5,714 nucleotides of DNA from Sphingobacteriaceae bacterium. GTDB lineage: Bacteria; Bacteroidota; Bacteroidia; Sphingobacteriales; Sphingobacteriaceae. Both the position numbers and the translations under genes were made by a program. The notes beneath the pieces were generated by a model. It did not search any database. It saw only the letters and a program-made list of their open reading frames with translations, and had not been told where the DNA came from. Positions 1-5,557 of this stretch are shown piece by piece (within the stretch, counting starts at the first letter, position 1; each line of letters opens with the position of its first letter). The stretch covers positions 1 through 5,714 of the forward strand of contig JAIPAN010000089.1 of the NCBI GenBank assembly GCA_021740025.1. Reading direction: 5' to 3'.

Positions 1-286
1 TGTGCATCCGATCAAATACTTTATGATGCCCTTCCTGAGCAAAAATACGCCCTTCATCGGTATTTAAATCGGCAAATTCACTAATATCTGCACCGGCCAC
101 AAAAGCTTTTGGCCCAGCTCCGGTCAGTATAATGCCGCCCACCTCGGGATTGTTAAAAGCATCGCTTAGTGCAACATGCAACTCGGCCAAGGTTAATTTA
201 TTTAGCGCATTTAATTTGCTTTCGCGATTGATGGTAATGCGTAAAATGCGGTTATTTAGCGATAAAAAGAGGTTTTCGTAGTTCAT
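1..286 (-). CDS. Enoyl-CoA hydratase/isomerase family protein (crotonase fold), N-terminal part only
   Basis: The ATG at 286-284 opens a reading frame that runs off the left edge after 95 codons. Families of this type are about 255-265 residues, so roughly the last 160 are missing. The visible part has the crotonase N-terminal strand (residues 14-29, ITINRESKLNALN) and the first oxyanion-hole segment (residues 61-71, AFVAGADISEF, with the A-G-A-D core). The second oxyanion glycine pair and the catalytic Glu lie outside the window, so hydratase cannot be separated from isomerase or another crotonase activity. The expected role is cytosolic hydration or isomerisation of 2-enoyl-CoA thioesters. 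Its start lies 9 bases after the stop of the cobalamin-binding subunit gene on the same strand, so the two are probably co-transcribed. The leader is AT-rich without a clear ribosome binding site, as is usual in Bacteroidota. Confidence 0.88.
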   Translation of the reverse strand, partial: MNYENLFLSLNNRILRITINRESKLNALNKLTLAELHVALSDAFNNPEVGGIILTGAGPKAFVAGADISEFADLNTDEGRIFAQEGHHKVFDRMH

Positions 287-295
287 ATGAAGCTG

Positions 296-703
296 TTAAA
301 AAGAGCGGTTTTCGGCTACCCAATTTGTGATATAAAGTGCAATTTCTTGGGTGTTTGCACCCGGAGCAAATAATTTACCTACCCCCATATCTTGTAGTTT
401 TTCAGTATCGGCATCTGGTATAATGCCTCCGCCGGTGAGAAGTACATCTGTTAGCCCTTTGGCCTTCATTAAGTCTATAATTTTTGGAAAAACGGTGAGG
501 TGTGCTCCAGACAAAATGGAAACACCAATGGCATCTACATCTTCTTGTAGTGCGGTATTTACCACCATTTCAGGCGTTTGGCGCAAACCAGTATAAATTA
601 CTTCCATGCCTGCATCACGTAAGGATGTAGCAATAATGCGGGCTCCTCTATCGTGGCCATCTAAGCCTACTTTGGCAACTAATACACGTATTGGTCTTTT
701 CAA
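296..703 (-). CDS. Standalone cobalamin-binding subunit of a methylmalonyl-CoA/isobutyryl-CoA mutase type enzyme
   Basis: This is a 135-residue protein if translation starts at the TTG at 703-701. It is the B12-binding (Rossmann-like) domain alone. The DxHxxG motif is at residues 15-20 (DGHDRG; H17 would be the lower axial cobalt ligand), the SxL motif is in SILSGAH (from residue 62), and the glycine-rich TGGGIIP is near residues 90-96. Known small subunits (McmA2/IcmB type) have about this length and pair with a separate catalytic TIM-barrel subunit, which is not in this window. The expected role is reversible carbon-skeleton rearrangement of acyl-CoA, such as methylmalonyl-CoA to succinyl-CoA. 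An in-frame ATG at 766 would add 21 mostly hydrophobic residues. I prefer TTG because homologues, as I recall them, begin just before K/R-RPIRVLVAKVG, and because a possible promoter lies inside the extension. The downstream neighbour is an enoyl-CoA hydratase-like gene. Which mutase substrate is used cannot be told from this subunit. Confidence 0.87.
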   Translation of the reverse strand: MKRPIRVLVAKVGLDGHDRGARIIATSLRDAGMEVIYTGLRQTPEMVVNTALQEDVDAIGVSILSGAHLTVFPKIIDLMKAKGLTDVLLTGGGIIPDADTEKLQDMGVGKLFAPGANTQEIALYITNWVAENRSF

Positions 704-722
704 GGTTTTTTGTTTTAAAGTG

Positions 723-756
723 TAAAAATAGCAAGAAAATATCAATGCACTAGCAA
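723..756 (-). promoter_or_regulatory. Weak candidate promoter for the cobalamin-binding subunit gene
   Basis: On the minus strand, TTG (756-754) is followed after 23 bases by TATTTTTA (730-723), one mismatch from the Bacteroidota -7 element TAnnTTTG. Transcription would begin near 716, just ahead of the TTG start codon at 703. The spacing is at the long end of the usual range, so this is tentative. If it is right, the ATG at 766 cannot be the start used. Confidence 0.3.
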
Positions 757-789
757 CTAGATACATGGTGCAATGCGGGGTAATTTTAT

Positions 790-797
790 TATTTTTG
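790..797 (+). promoter_or_regulatory. Candidate -7 element for glnS
   Basis: TATTTTTG matches the Bacteroidota -7 consensus TAnnTTTG exactly and sits 33 bases before the glnS ATG. That gives a leader of roughly 25-30 nt that is almost pure A/T and has no Shine-Dalgarno sequence. No good TTG -33 element is present 17-23 bases upstream; TGG at 766-768 is the nearest approach. The call therefore rests on the -7 element and its position. Confidence 0.45.
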
Positions 798-830
798 TTC
801 CCCTATCTAAATTAAAACAAAAGATAAATT

Positions 831-2492
831 ATGAGTGAAGAGCGGTCATTACATTTCTTGGAAGAAATTATTGAAGCAGATTTAAAAAGTGGCACCCACG
901 GCGGTCGGGTACTTACCCGTTTCCCGCCGGAACCGAATGGCTATTTACACATTGGTCATGCCAAATCTATTTGTTTAAATTTTGGTTTGGCTGAGCAATA
1001 TGGTGGCAAAACCAATTTGCGTTTCGATGATACCAATCCCACTACTGAAGAAACCGAATACGTAGAGAGTATTAAAAAAGATGTAAAGTGGTTGGGATTT
1101 GATTGGGCTCAAGAATTATATACCTCCGATTATTTTGACCAGCTGTATGCATTTGCTGTAACACTGATTAAAAAAGATTTGGCTTATGTAGATGATAGCA
1201 CGGCTGAAGAAATTGCCGCCGGTAAGGGAACTCCCACTGTGCCCGGCACCCCTTCGGTTTACCGCAGCCGTAGCATCGAAGAAAATCTTCAATTATTTGA
1301 AGAAATGAAAGCCGGAAAATATCCAGATGGTGCTAAAGTTTTACGGGCTAAAATTGATTTGGCTGCACCCAATATGCACCTTCGCGATCCCTTGATGTAT
1401 CGCATTAAACATGCTACGCATCACCGTACAGGCGATGCTTGGTGTATTTACCCGATGTACGATTTTGCACACGGGCAAAGTGATGCTATTGAAAAAATTA
1501 CCCACTCTATTTGCACCTTGGAGTTTATTCCGCACCGTGCATTATACGATTGGTTTATTGAAAAATTAGAAATCTTCGCTGCAAAACAATACGAGTTCGC
1601 CCGATTGAATATCGATTATGCTGTAATGAGCAAACGCAAATTGCTGCAGTTGGTAAATGAGAAATTCGTAAACGGCTGGGACGACCCTCGGATGTTGACC
1701 ATTAGTGGTTTACGCCGTCGTGGATATACCCCTGCCAGTATTCGTAATTTTTGCGATAAAATTGGCGTAGCTAAACGTGAAAATTTGATAGAAATGAGTT
1801 TGTTGGAATTTTGCATTCGCGAAGATTTAAACAAAACGGCGTGGCGACGGATGGCGGTGCTCGATCCCATTAAATTGCTAATTACCAATTATCCCGATGG
1901 TCAAGAAGAACTTCTCCACGGAGAAAATAATCCGGAAGTAGAGGGTGGCGATGGATTGAGAAGTATACCGTTTAGCAAAGAATTGTGGATTGAGCGTGAA
2001 GATTTTAAAGAAGAAGCCGAGAAAAAATATTTCCGCTTGGCCCCAGGTTTGAGCGTACGATTAAAAAACGCATACATTGTAACCTGCACCGGCTTTAAAA
2101 CCGATGATTTTGGCAAAGTAACCGAAGTACATTGCGAATATATTCCCGAATCTAAATCGGGTAACGATACCAGTGGCTTGCATGTAAAAGGTACCATTCA
2201 TTGGGTAAGTGTAGCCCACGCTAAAACTGCCGAAGTGCGCTTATACGATCGCTTGTTTCAAGCAGAAGATCCATCGAACGAAGACGGCGATTTTAAGGAG
2301 TATATAAACCCAACGAGTTTGCAGGTGCTTTCTGAGGCTTATATAGAACCCGATTTGGCTACAGCCGAATTGGGACGTGGATATCAATTTATTCGCAAAG
2401 GATATTTTACCCTAGATACCGATACCACTGCCGAGAATTTAGTGTTTAACCGAACAGTTACCCTAAAAGATAATTGGGCTAAAAAAGCCTAA
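831..2492 (+). CDS. glnS: Glutaminyl-tRNA synthetase (GlnRS)
   Basis: This 553-residue protein is almost exactly the length of E. coli GlnRS (554) and is collinear with it. It is a class I aminoacyl-tRNA synthetase that charges tRNA-Gln with glutamine using ATP, in the cytosol. The catalytic Rossmann domain shows RFPPEPNGYLHIGH at 30-43 (HIGH at 40-43), RFDDTNP at 64-70, and CIYPMYDFAH from 205. The KMSKS-loop variant VMSKR is at 265-269, the form typical of GlnRS rather than GluRS. Tyr210, His214 and Cys228 correspond to the E. coli glutamine-pocket residues Tyr211, His215 and Cys229. The C-terminal half contains the two anticodon-binding beta-barrels (for example the HWVSVAHAKTAEVRLYDRLF stretch) and ends FNRTVTLKDNWAKKA, as in the E. 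coli enzyme. The start is a clear ATG followed by the expected MSEERSLHFLEEII. The frame is intact. The thioesterase gene follows after 7 bases. Confidence 0.98.
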   Translation: MSEERSLHFLEEIIEADLKSGTHGGRVLTRFPPEPNGYLHIGHAKSICLNFGLAEQYGGKTNLRFDDTNPTTEETEYVESIKKDVKWLGFDWAQELYTSDYFDQLYAFAVTLIKKDLAYVDDSTAEEIAAGKGTPTVPGTPSVYRSRSIEENLQLFEEMKAGKYPDGAKVLRAKIDLAAPNMHLRDPLMYRIKHATHHRTGDAWCIYPMYDFAHGQSDAIEKITHSICTLEFIPHRALYDWFIEKLEIFAAKQYEFARLNIDYAVMSKRKLLQLVNEKFVNGWDDPRMLTISGLRRRGYTPASIRNFCDKIGVAKRENLIEMSLLEFCIREDLNKTAWRRMAVLDPIKLLITNYPDGQEELLHGENNPEVEGGDGLRSIPFSKELWIEREDFKEEAEKKYFRLAPGLSVRLKNAYIVTCTGFKTDDFGKVTEVHCEYIPESKSGNDTSGLHVKGTIHWVSVAHAKTAEVRLYDRLFQAEDPSNEDGDFKEYINPTSLQVLSEAYIEPDLATAELGRGYQFIRKGYFTLDTDTTAENLVFNRTVTLKDNWAKKA

Positions 2493-2499
2493 GCTGCTT

Positions 2500-2937
2500 A
2501 TGGAAAACAAACGCTTGGCTTGGTTGCAGGAACATATTGGTAAATCTACCAAGAATAGCCCATCGCCTTTTGCACATTGGCTTGATGGTGTGTTAGAACA
2601 GGCCGAATTGGGTGAGGTTGCTGTTCGTTTTGCCGTTCGGCCCGATATGACCAATCCGTTTGGTATGTTGCATGGCGGCGTTATTTCCGGAATGTTAGAC
2701 GATGTAATAGGCACAGCGGTTGCCAGCTTGAACAAAGAACAAGCTTTTGTATCGCTCAACCTGGTAGTTGATTTTATTAATGCTGCCAAAGTAAGCGATG
2801 AAGTGGTGGCAAAAGCCAAAGTAATTCGCAATGGCCGAACAGTCATATATGTTCAAGCAGAACTCATCCATCATTCCGATAAAATTTTAGCCAAAGCCAC
2901 TAGTAATTTAGTGGCTGTACCAAGTAAAATTGGCTAA
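2500..2937 (+). CDS. PaaI-family hotdog-fold acyl-CoA thioesterase
   Basis: This 145-residue protein is the normal length for a single-hotdog PaaI/YdiI-type thioesterase. The signature NPFGMLHGGVISGMLDD (52-68) contains the HGG turn at 58-60, and the acidic residues Asp67/Asp68 on the following central helix include the expected catalytic carboxylate. It continues with the SLNLVVDFINAA strand and the VIRNGRTVIYVQAEL strand usual in the family. Such enzymes hydrolyse acyl-CoA or aryl-CoA thioesters in the cytosol, usually as tetramers. The substrate cannot be told from sequence. It starts 7 bases after glnS and is probably translated from the same mRNA. No link between glutaminylation and thioester hydrolysis is implied. 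No convincing terminator lies in the 60 bases directly after its stop. Confidence 0.88.
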   Translation: MENKRLAWLQEHIGKSTKNSPSPFAHWLDGVLEQAELGEVAVRFAVRPDMTNPFGMLHGGVISGMLDDVIGTAVASLNKEQAFVSLNLVVDFINAAKVSDEVVAKAKVIRNGRTVIYVQAELIHHSDKILAKATSNLVAVPSKIG

Positions 2938-2994
2938 ATCTACCTATAAACCTAGCGAATAAAAGGCCCCCTTAATTTCCTGAAAAATTGTGCA

Positions 2995-3022
2995 TTGAGC
3001 ATATTTTTTATACGTACCTTTG
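2995..3022 (+). promoter_or_regulatory. Bacteroidota-type promoter in the thioesterase/SET spacer
   Basis: TTG (2995-2997) is followed after 17 bases by TACCTTTG (3015-3022), an exact match to the -7 consensus TAnnTTTG. An alternative TTG at 2988-2990 gives a 24-base spacer. This is the best promoter match in the window. Transcription should begin near 3028-3030, and the next recognisable element downstream is the terminator at 3151-3231 rather than an open reading frame. Confidence 0.6.
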
Positions 3023-3033
3023 TATATCAATAT

Positions 3034-3063
3034 CTACAAATAGACATGCTACTTGTAGACATC
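3034..3063 (+). repeat. Two tandem copies of a 15-base unit, CTACnnnTAGACAT
   Basis: The units at 3034-3048 and 3049-3063 share CTAC and TAGACAT at identical spacing and differ in the middle three bases (AAA versus TTG) and the last base, so 11 of 15 match. They begin within about 5 bases of the predicted transcription start. They also form the 7-bp hairpin TCTACAA/TTGTAGA. They could be an operator, a 5' RNA hairpin, or chance in AT-rich DNA. Confidence 0.45.
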
Positions 3064-3150
3064 AAAATATTGCATCAGCTATTTTGGTGATTTTAAACTG
3101 CGACTTTTTTTTATAAACGAACAAAAAATGGATTTTAATGCATCACAATT

Positions 3151-3231
3151 GCGTGGGTGTAGTCCGTTGTTCGTGGGTAGTCGCAGTACCTATTTCACTC
3201 GGGCTACTTGCCCACGCATTTTTTGTTTTTT
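3151..3231 (+). terminator. Large two-part intrinsic terminator hairpin with double T6 run
   Basis: The lower stem is GCGTGGG (3151-3157) with CCCACGC (3211-3217). After a small internal loop, the upper stem is TAGTCCG (3160-3166) with CGGGCTA (3200-3206, one G-U pair). The 33-nt apical region contains a 4-bp hairpin GGTA/TACC (3176-3179 with 3187-3190). The stem is followed by A, T6, G, T6 (3218-3231), the layout of a rho-independent terminator on the plus strand. The A-rich stretch 3120-3130 complements the T run, so reverse-direction termination of the SET gene transcript is also possible. It is unusually elaborate for a plain terminator. Confidence 0.65.
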
Positions 3232-3237
3232 AGGGCT

Positions 3238-3717
3238 CTATTTCCATTCTTTTTCTATCGATGTTTTCCAAAAACAAGGATGAATAAAATAACTGTACTT
3301 TACTTTTAGTAGGCTCGGTAAAGATTCAAAATTTTTAATCAATTTCCGGCAATTATCATTTTTACATGCACAGGGCATTTCCCAATAAGGGTCTAATTCT
3401 GTTGATGAATAATCTAACAGCAACTCGGTATTGGGTTCTAATGGCTTAGCAGCAACTAATTCTAAATACTGATTAATAAATACGTTGGGTTTGCAGGAGT
3501 GGTTTACAAATAGTACGGGGCTTCCCTTAGGTGGAATAAGCCATTCGTTTGGTCCAATGCCAATCCAGTTTGATCCTTCTTTTGCAAATTTTGGGGTATA
3601 ATCATGAAAAATATAATCGCCAGTTAGGTGTAAAATAATTTCTTCGGAGTTTAAGTGAATGGTTGTAAATAGTCCAATTCCAGAGATCTTTGAGGGTGCT
3701 TTATGAAGCGCTTTCAT
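3238..3717 (-). CDS. SET-domain protein, putative protein lysine methyltransferase
   Basis: This 159-residue protein is essentially a bare SET domain plus post-SET. Visible motifs are GIGLF (13-17, the GxG SAM-binding start), FVNHSCKPN (70-78, containing the NHSCxPN core that forms the pseudoknot around SAM), ELLLDYS (98-104, with the conserved ELxxDY tyrosine), and a CxCx4C post-SET cluster at Cys116, Cys118 and Cys123. With Cys75 this would give the four usual zinc ligands. The family transfers methyl groups from S-adenosylmethionine to lysine side chains. The bacterial substrate here is unknown. No signal peptide or membrane segment is present, so a cytosolic location is likely. The ATG at 717 of the 3.7-kb mark (3717-3715) is the natural start, immediately before KALHKAPSKISGIGLF. 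The gene stands alone, transcribed towards the terminator hairpin at 3151-3231 and away from the rhomboid gene. SET genes are patchily distributed in bacteria and are often explained by transfer from eukaryotes. The residue features fit that, but the window gives no compositional proof. Confidence 0.87.
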   Translation of the reverse strand: MKALHKAPSKISGIGLFTTIHLNSEEIILHLTGDYIFHDYTPKFAKEGSNWIGIGPNEWLIPPKGSPVLFVNHSCKPNVFINQYLELVAAKPLEPNTELLLDYSSTELDPYWEMPCACKNDNCRKLIKNFESLPSLLKVKYSYFIHPCFWKTSIEKEWK

Positions 3718-3943
3718 CGTTTTATTCTTTATGTTTTGAGCTAAAACGACTGGAGTTAAGTAGTTAGTATTTACACCTTCTTTTGGTTATTTTTTCCCAT
3801 TTAATTGAAACTAAGATCGAAAAATACTGTTTAATAGGTTATTTTATCAGGAAATAGCCAACATATTATTTTTATTGCTAAAAATCTATATACTGCATAA
3901 AATTCATGTATTTTTAAATACCGAAGCATGTAAAACCCAATTT
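3718..3943. other. Divergent spacer between the SET gene and the rhomboid gene
   Basis: These 226 AT-rich bases should hold promoters for both flanking genes. On the plus strand, TTG (3805-3807) is followed after 17 bases by TACTGTTTA (3825-3833), which resembles TAnnTTTG with an inserted base and a mismatched last base. It is only a weak candidate for the rhomboid promoter. On the minus strand I found no convincing TTG/TAnnTTTG pair for the SET gene. I saw no hairpin with a T run, no notable repeat and no small gene. Confidence 0.4.
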
Positions 3944-4576
3944 ATGCAAGAATATTTAAGCCAGACCCCAGTTGCCAGCATTATTTTATTGTTTACGGCC
4001 ATCACGAGTATTTACGCCTTCTCCAACCACGAGGTTTACGGCAAGTTTATGCTACATCCGTATAGTGTAAGCCGAGGACAACGGGTGTACTCGGTGTTTA
4101 CCAGCGGCTTAATTCATAAAGATTGGGGGCATTTGCTCGTAAATATGCTCTCCTTTTATTTTTTCGCTTTCCCTTTGGAGCAAACCTTAGCTTCCTTAAG
4201 CAGTTTTGGCCATTGGCAATTTGCAGGTTTGTATGTACTCAGTTTAGTATTGAGCGATTTAGGCTCTATTTTAAAACATAAAAACGATTTTTGGTACAAT
4301 AGTTTAGGTGCATCGGGAGCGGTTTGCGCCATAGTGTTCAGCTATATTTTATTTTATCCGCTTACCAAAATGATGATTTTCCCATTGCCCATTCCTATTC
4401 CGGCGGTATTGTATGGATTTCTGTTTTTGGGCTATTGCTGGTACGCCTCTCGTAATTCAAGTGATCATATAAACCACGATGCGCATTTTTACGGGGCCTT
4501 GGCAGGCGTGAGTATTACGGTTTTGTTTCACCCAGATATTGTGCCCTACTTTTTGGGCCAACTGTTAGGCAGATAA
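3944..4576 (+). CDS. Rhomboid-family intramembrane serine protease
   Basis: This is a 210-residue protein with about six membrane helices (roughly 10-27, 63-79, 93-108, 122-140, 152-169 and 181-197), the compact bacterial rhomboid core. The GxSG motif is GASG with the nucleophile at Ser124, at the start of helix 4. The catalytic His is His181 in HDAHFYGALAG at the start of helix 6. The H-x3-N segment HLLVN (63-67) supplies the His and Asn that line the oxyanion site in known rhomboids. The serine and histidine dyad is therefore complete and the protein should be active, cleaving transmembrane substrates in the inner membrane. The substrate is unknown. I chose the ATG at 3944. An in-frame TTG at 3875 would add 23 residues of no family character. 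It is convergent with the unassigned 325-residue gene, and the two stop codons touch (4574-4576 and 4577-4579). Confidence 0.9.
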   Translation: MQEYLSQTPVASIILLFTAITSIYAFSNHEVYGKFMLHPYSVSRGQRVYSVFTSGLIHKDWGHLLVNMLSFYFFAFPLEQTLASLSSFGHWQFAGLYVLSLVLSDLGSILKHKNDFWYNSLGASGAVCAIVFSYILFYPLTKMMIFPLPIPIPAVLYGFLFLGYCWYASRNSSDHINHDAHFYGALAGVSITVLFHPDIVPYFLGQLLGR

Positions 4577-5554
4577 TTAGTGGAGTGGATGGTTTTGAAA
4601 GGCGCCAGTTTCATCTGTTAAAAAGCTCATCGGATTTTCTGGGTCTTTAATAATTTCGAATAGGGTAAATCCCCAAGGTTTCCAGAAATTTTCGAGCACT
4701 TGTCCGTAGGTTTTTACATCCCAAACATCAAAAATGGGCTTACTGCTTATGCCTTGAAGCGGCATGGCCTCTACAAATATGGTATCGGGAGTTGGCAGAA
4801 CGGCGTATTCGGGTAAACGATTAAACAGATATGCCGAATAAAAAAAACGAGCACAGAGTTCTTCAAACTGAGCCGGACTTAACGTTCGCCCATTACACAT
4901 TTCCAATACTTCGTGGTGGTAGTGCGCATTGGTACCATTATCCTGCAAGCAAGCAATAATGCCAAAATCGTGGGCACGCAAGCTAAAGCTTAAGGTATTT
5001 AGCTCGTCGCGGTAGCTAAAAAAATCGTCTTCTTGGTCTAGTTTAAACACCCGAATGCTCCAGGGTTTAGGTTCTTCAAAGCTAATAGGCTGAACGAGTG
5101 ACTGCAGCATGATGTGCAAGTTTTCAAACTTGTGCGCCATAGCTTGCGATAACGTAAAGGGTTCGCCAAGAGTTTTTTGTTGACGTATACCTTGTTTAAT
5201 TTCGTGGTAAATAATACCATATAAAAGTTTGGCTATCCACTGAAAAAGTTTAATTTCCGAAACTTCTTTTAGCCCTTCATAACCTTTCGAAAAAGCCTCT
5301 TGTATTTCAGCTTCTAGCGGCGCTAAGGCCTCTTCATACACAGCGCTGCTACAAGGAATTTTAAGTTGTTGGTAGCTGGTAATGCTCTCATCAAGTAATT
5401 TAAACGGACGATCTGCTAAGCCAAAGGATTGCAAAAACCAAGGCGCAAATACACCAATTTCTTCTTCGGGCGATACCAGCGCCTGCCCACTTAAAAAGCA
5501 GTGCTTTGCATCAAATTGCAGGGTTTTAAAAGGTTGGTATAAACTATTCTGCAT
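4577..5554 (-). CDS. Conserved-looking protein of unknown function, 325 residues
   Basis: I do not recognise a named family. The frame is intact, codon use resembles the neighbours, and the ATG at 5554-5552 sits 3 bases after the stop of the probable SPFH gene, so it is a real, probably co-transcribed gene. It has no signal peptide and no membrane helix, so it is probably cytosolic. Residues 14-46 contain KHCFLSG followed by an acidic stretch and FAPWFLQSFGL. That loosely recalls the N-terminus of HNH-like zinc modules (C-x2-CG, then E-H-x-IP-x-WL-x3-FGL), but with the second Cys and the His missing. Residues 100-125 form a likely amphipathic, aromatic-rich helix (LFQWIAKLLYGIIYHEI). Residues 198-222 hold a Cys202 and a histidine cluster (AHYHHEVLEMC). 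The C-terminal third is rich in aromatics (FWKPWGF). It may be a Bacteroidota-specific protein. Confidence 0.8.
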   Translation of the reverse strand: MQNSLYQPFKTLQFDAKHCFLSGQALVSPEEEIGVFAPWFLQSFGLADRPFKLLDESITSYQQLKIPCSSAVYEEALAPLEAEIQEAFSKGYEGLKEVSEIKLFQWIAKLLYGIIYHEIKQGIRQQKTLGEPFTLSQAMAHKFENLHIMLQSLVQPISFEEPKPWSIRVFKLDQEDDFFSYRDELNTLSFSLRAHDFGIIACLQDNGTNAHYHHEVLEMCNGRTLSPAQFEELCARFFYSAYLFNRLPEYAVLPTPDTIFVEAMPLQGISSKPIFDVWDVKTYGQVLENFWKPWGFTLFEIIKDPENPMSFLTDETGAFQNHPLH

Positions 5555-5557
5555 GCA

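Larger units (their letters stand above)
3029..3231 (+). ncRNA. Candidate free-standing structured RNA of about 200 nt (unassigned)
   Basis: A promoter at 2995-3022 and an intrinsic terminator ending at 3231 bracket about 200 bases with no convincing protein gene. Visible inside are: a 7-bp hairpin TCTACAA/TTGTAGA (3033-3039 with 3053-3059, 13-nt loop); a small hairpin CATCA/TGGTG (3073-3077 with 3085-3089, one wobble pair); a 9-bp perfect long-range complement ACTGCGACT/AGTCGCAGT (3097-3105 with 3179-3187); an 11-bp complement (3120-3130 with 3217-3227); and the two-part stem described under the terminator. Several of these pairings exclude one another. I cannot assign it to a known family. 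It shows no SRP RNA hallmark, is too short for RNase P RNA or tmRNA, and does not fold cleanly as 6S RNA. It could instead be only a long terminator region. Confidence 0.45.

Noticed and set aside
351..596. Plus-strand frame of 81 codons opposite the cobalamin-binding gene, and similar minus-strand frames opposite glnS, the thioesterase and the unknown gene
   Set aside because: All overlap well-supported genes in other frames and have no domain features, so they are shadows.
2961..2985. Possible short terminator hairpin AAGG-CCC-CCTT after the thioesterase gene
   Set aside because: The stem is only 4 bp with a 3-nt loop, and there is no continuous T run after it.
3119..3228. A small inverted-repeat transposable element (MITE), from the A-rich/T-rich complementary ends
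   Set aside because: The complementary ends are low-complexity A/T tracts, no target-site duplication flanks them, and the T run is fully explained as a terminator tail.
3029..3231. 6S RNA as the identity of the candidate RNA
   Set aside because: The 5' and 3' ends of the predicted transcript do not pair, and the internal loop is on one side only, unlike the two-sided central bubble of 6S. Left open for a covariance-model search, but not called.
3128..3283. A 51-codon open frame starting ATG-GAT-TTT after an A-rich leader, on the plus strand
   Set aside because: It reads straight through both arms of the terminator hairpin and the T runs and into the end of the SET gene. Its product is Cys/Phe-rich with no family character. 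The RNA structure explains the sequence better.
3875..3943. Upstream TTG start for the rhomboid protein, adding 23 residues
   Set aside because: The extra residues show no family resemblance. The ATG at 3944 gives a short cytosolic N-terminus directly before the first membrane helix, as in compact rhomboids.
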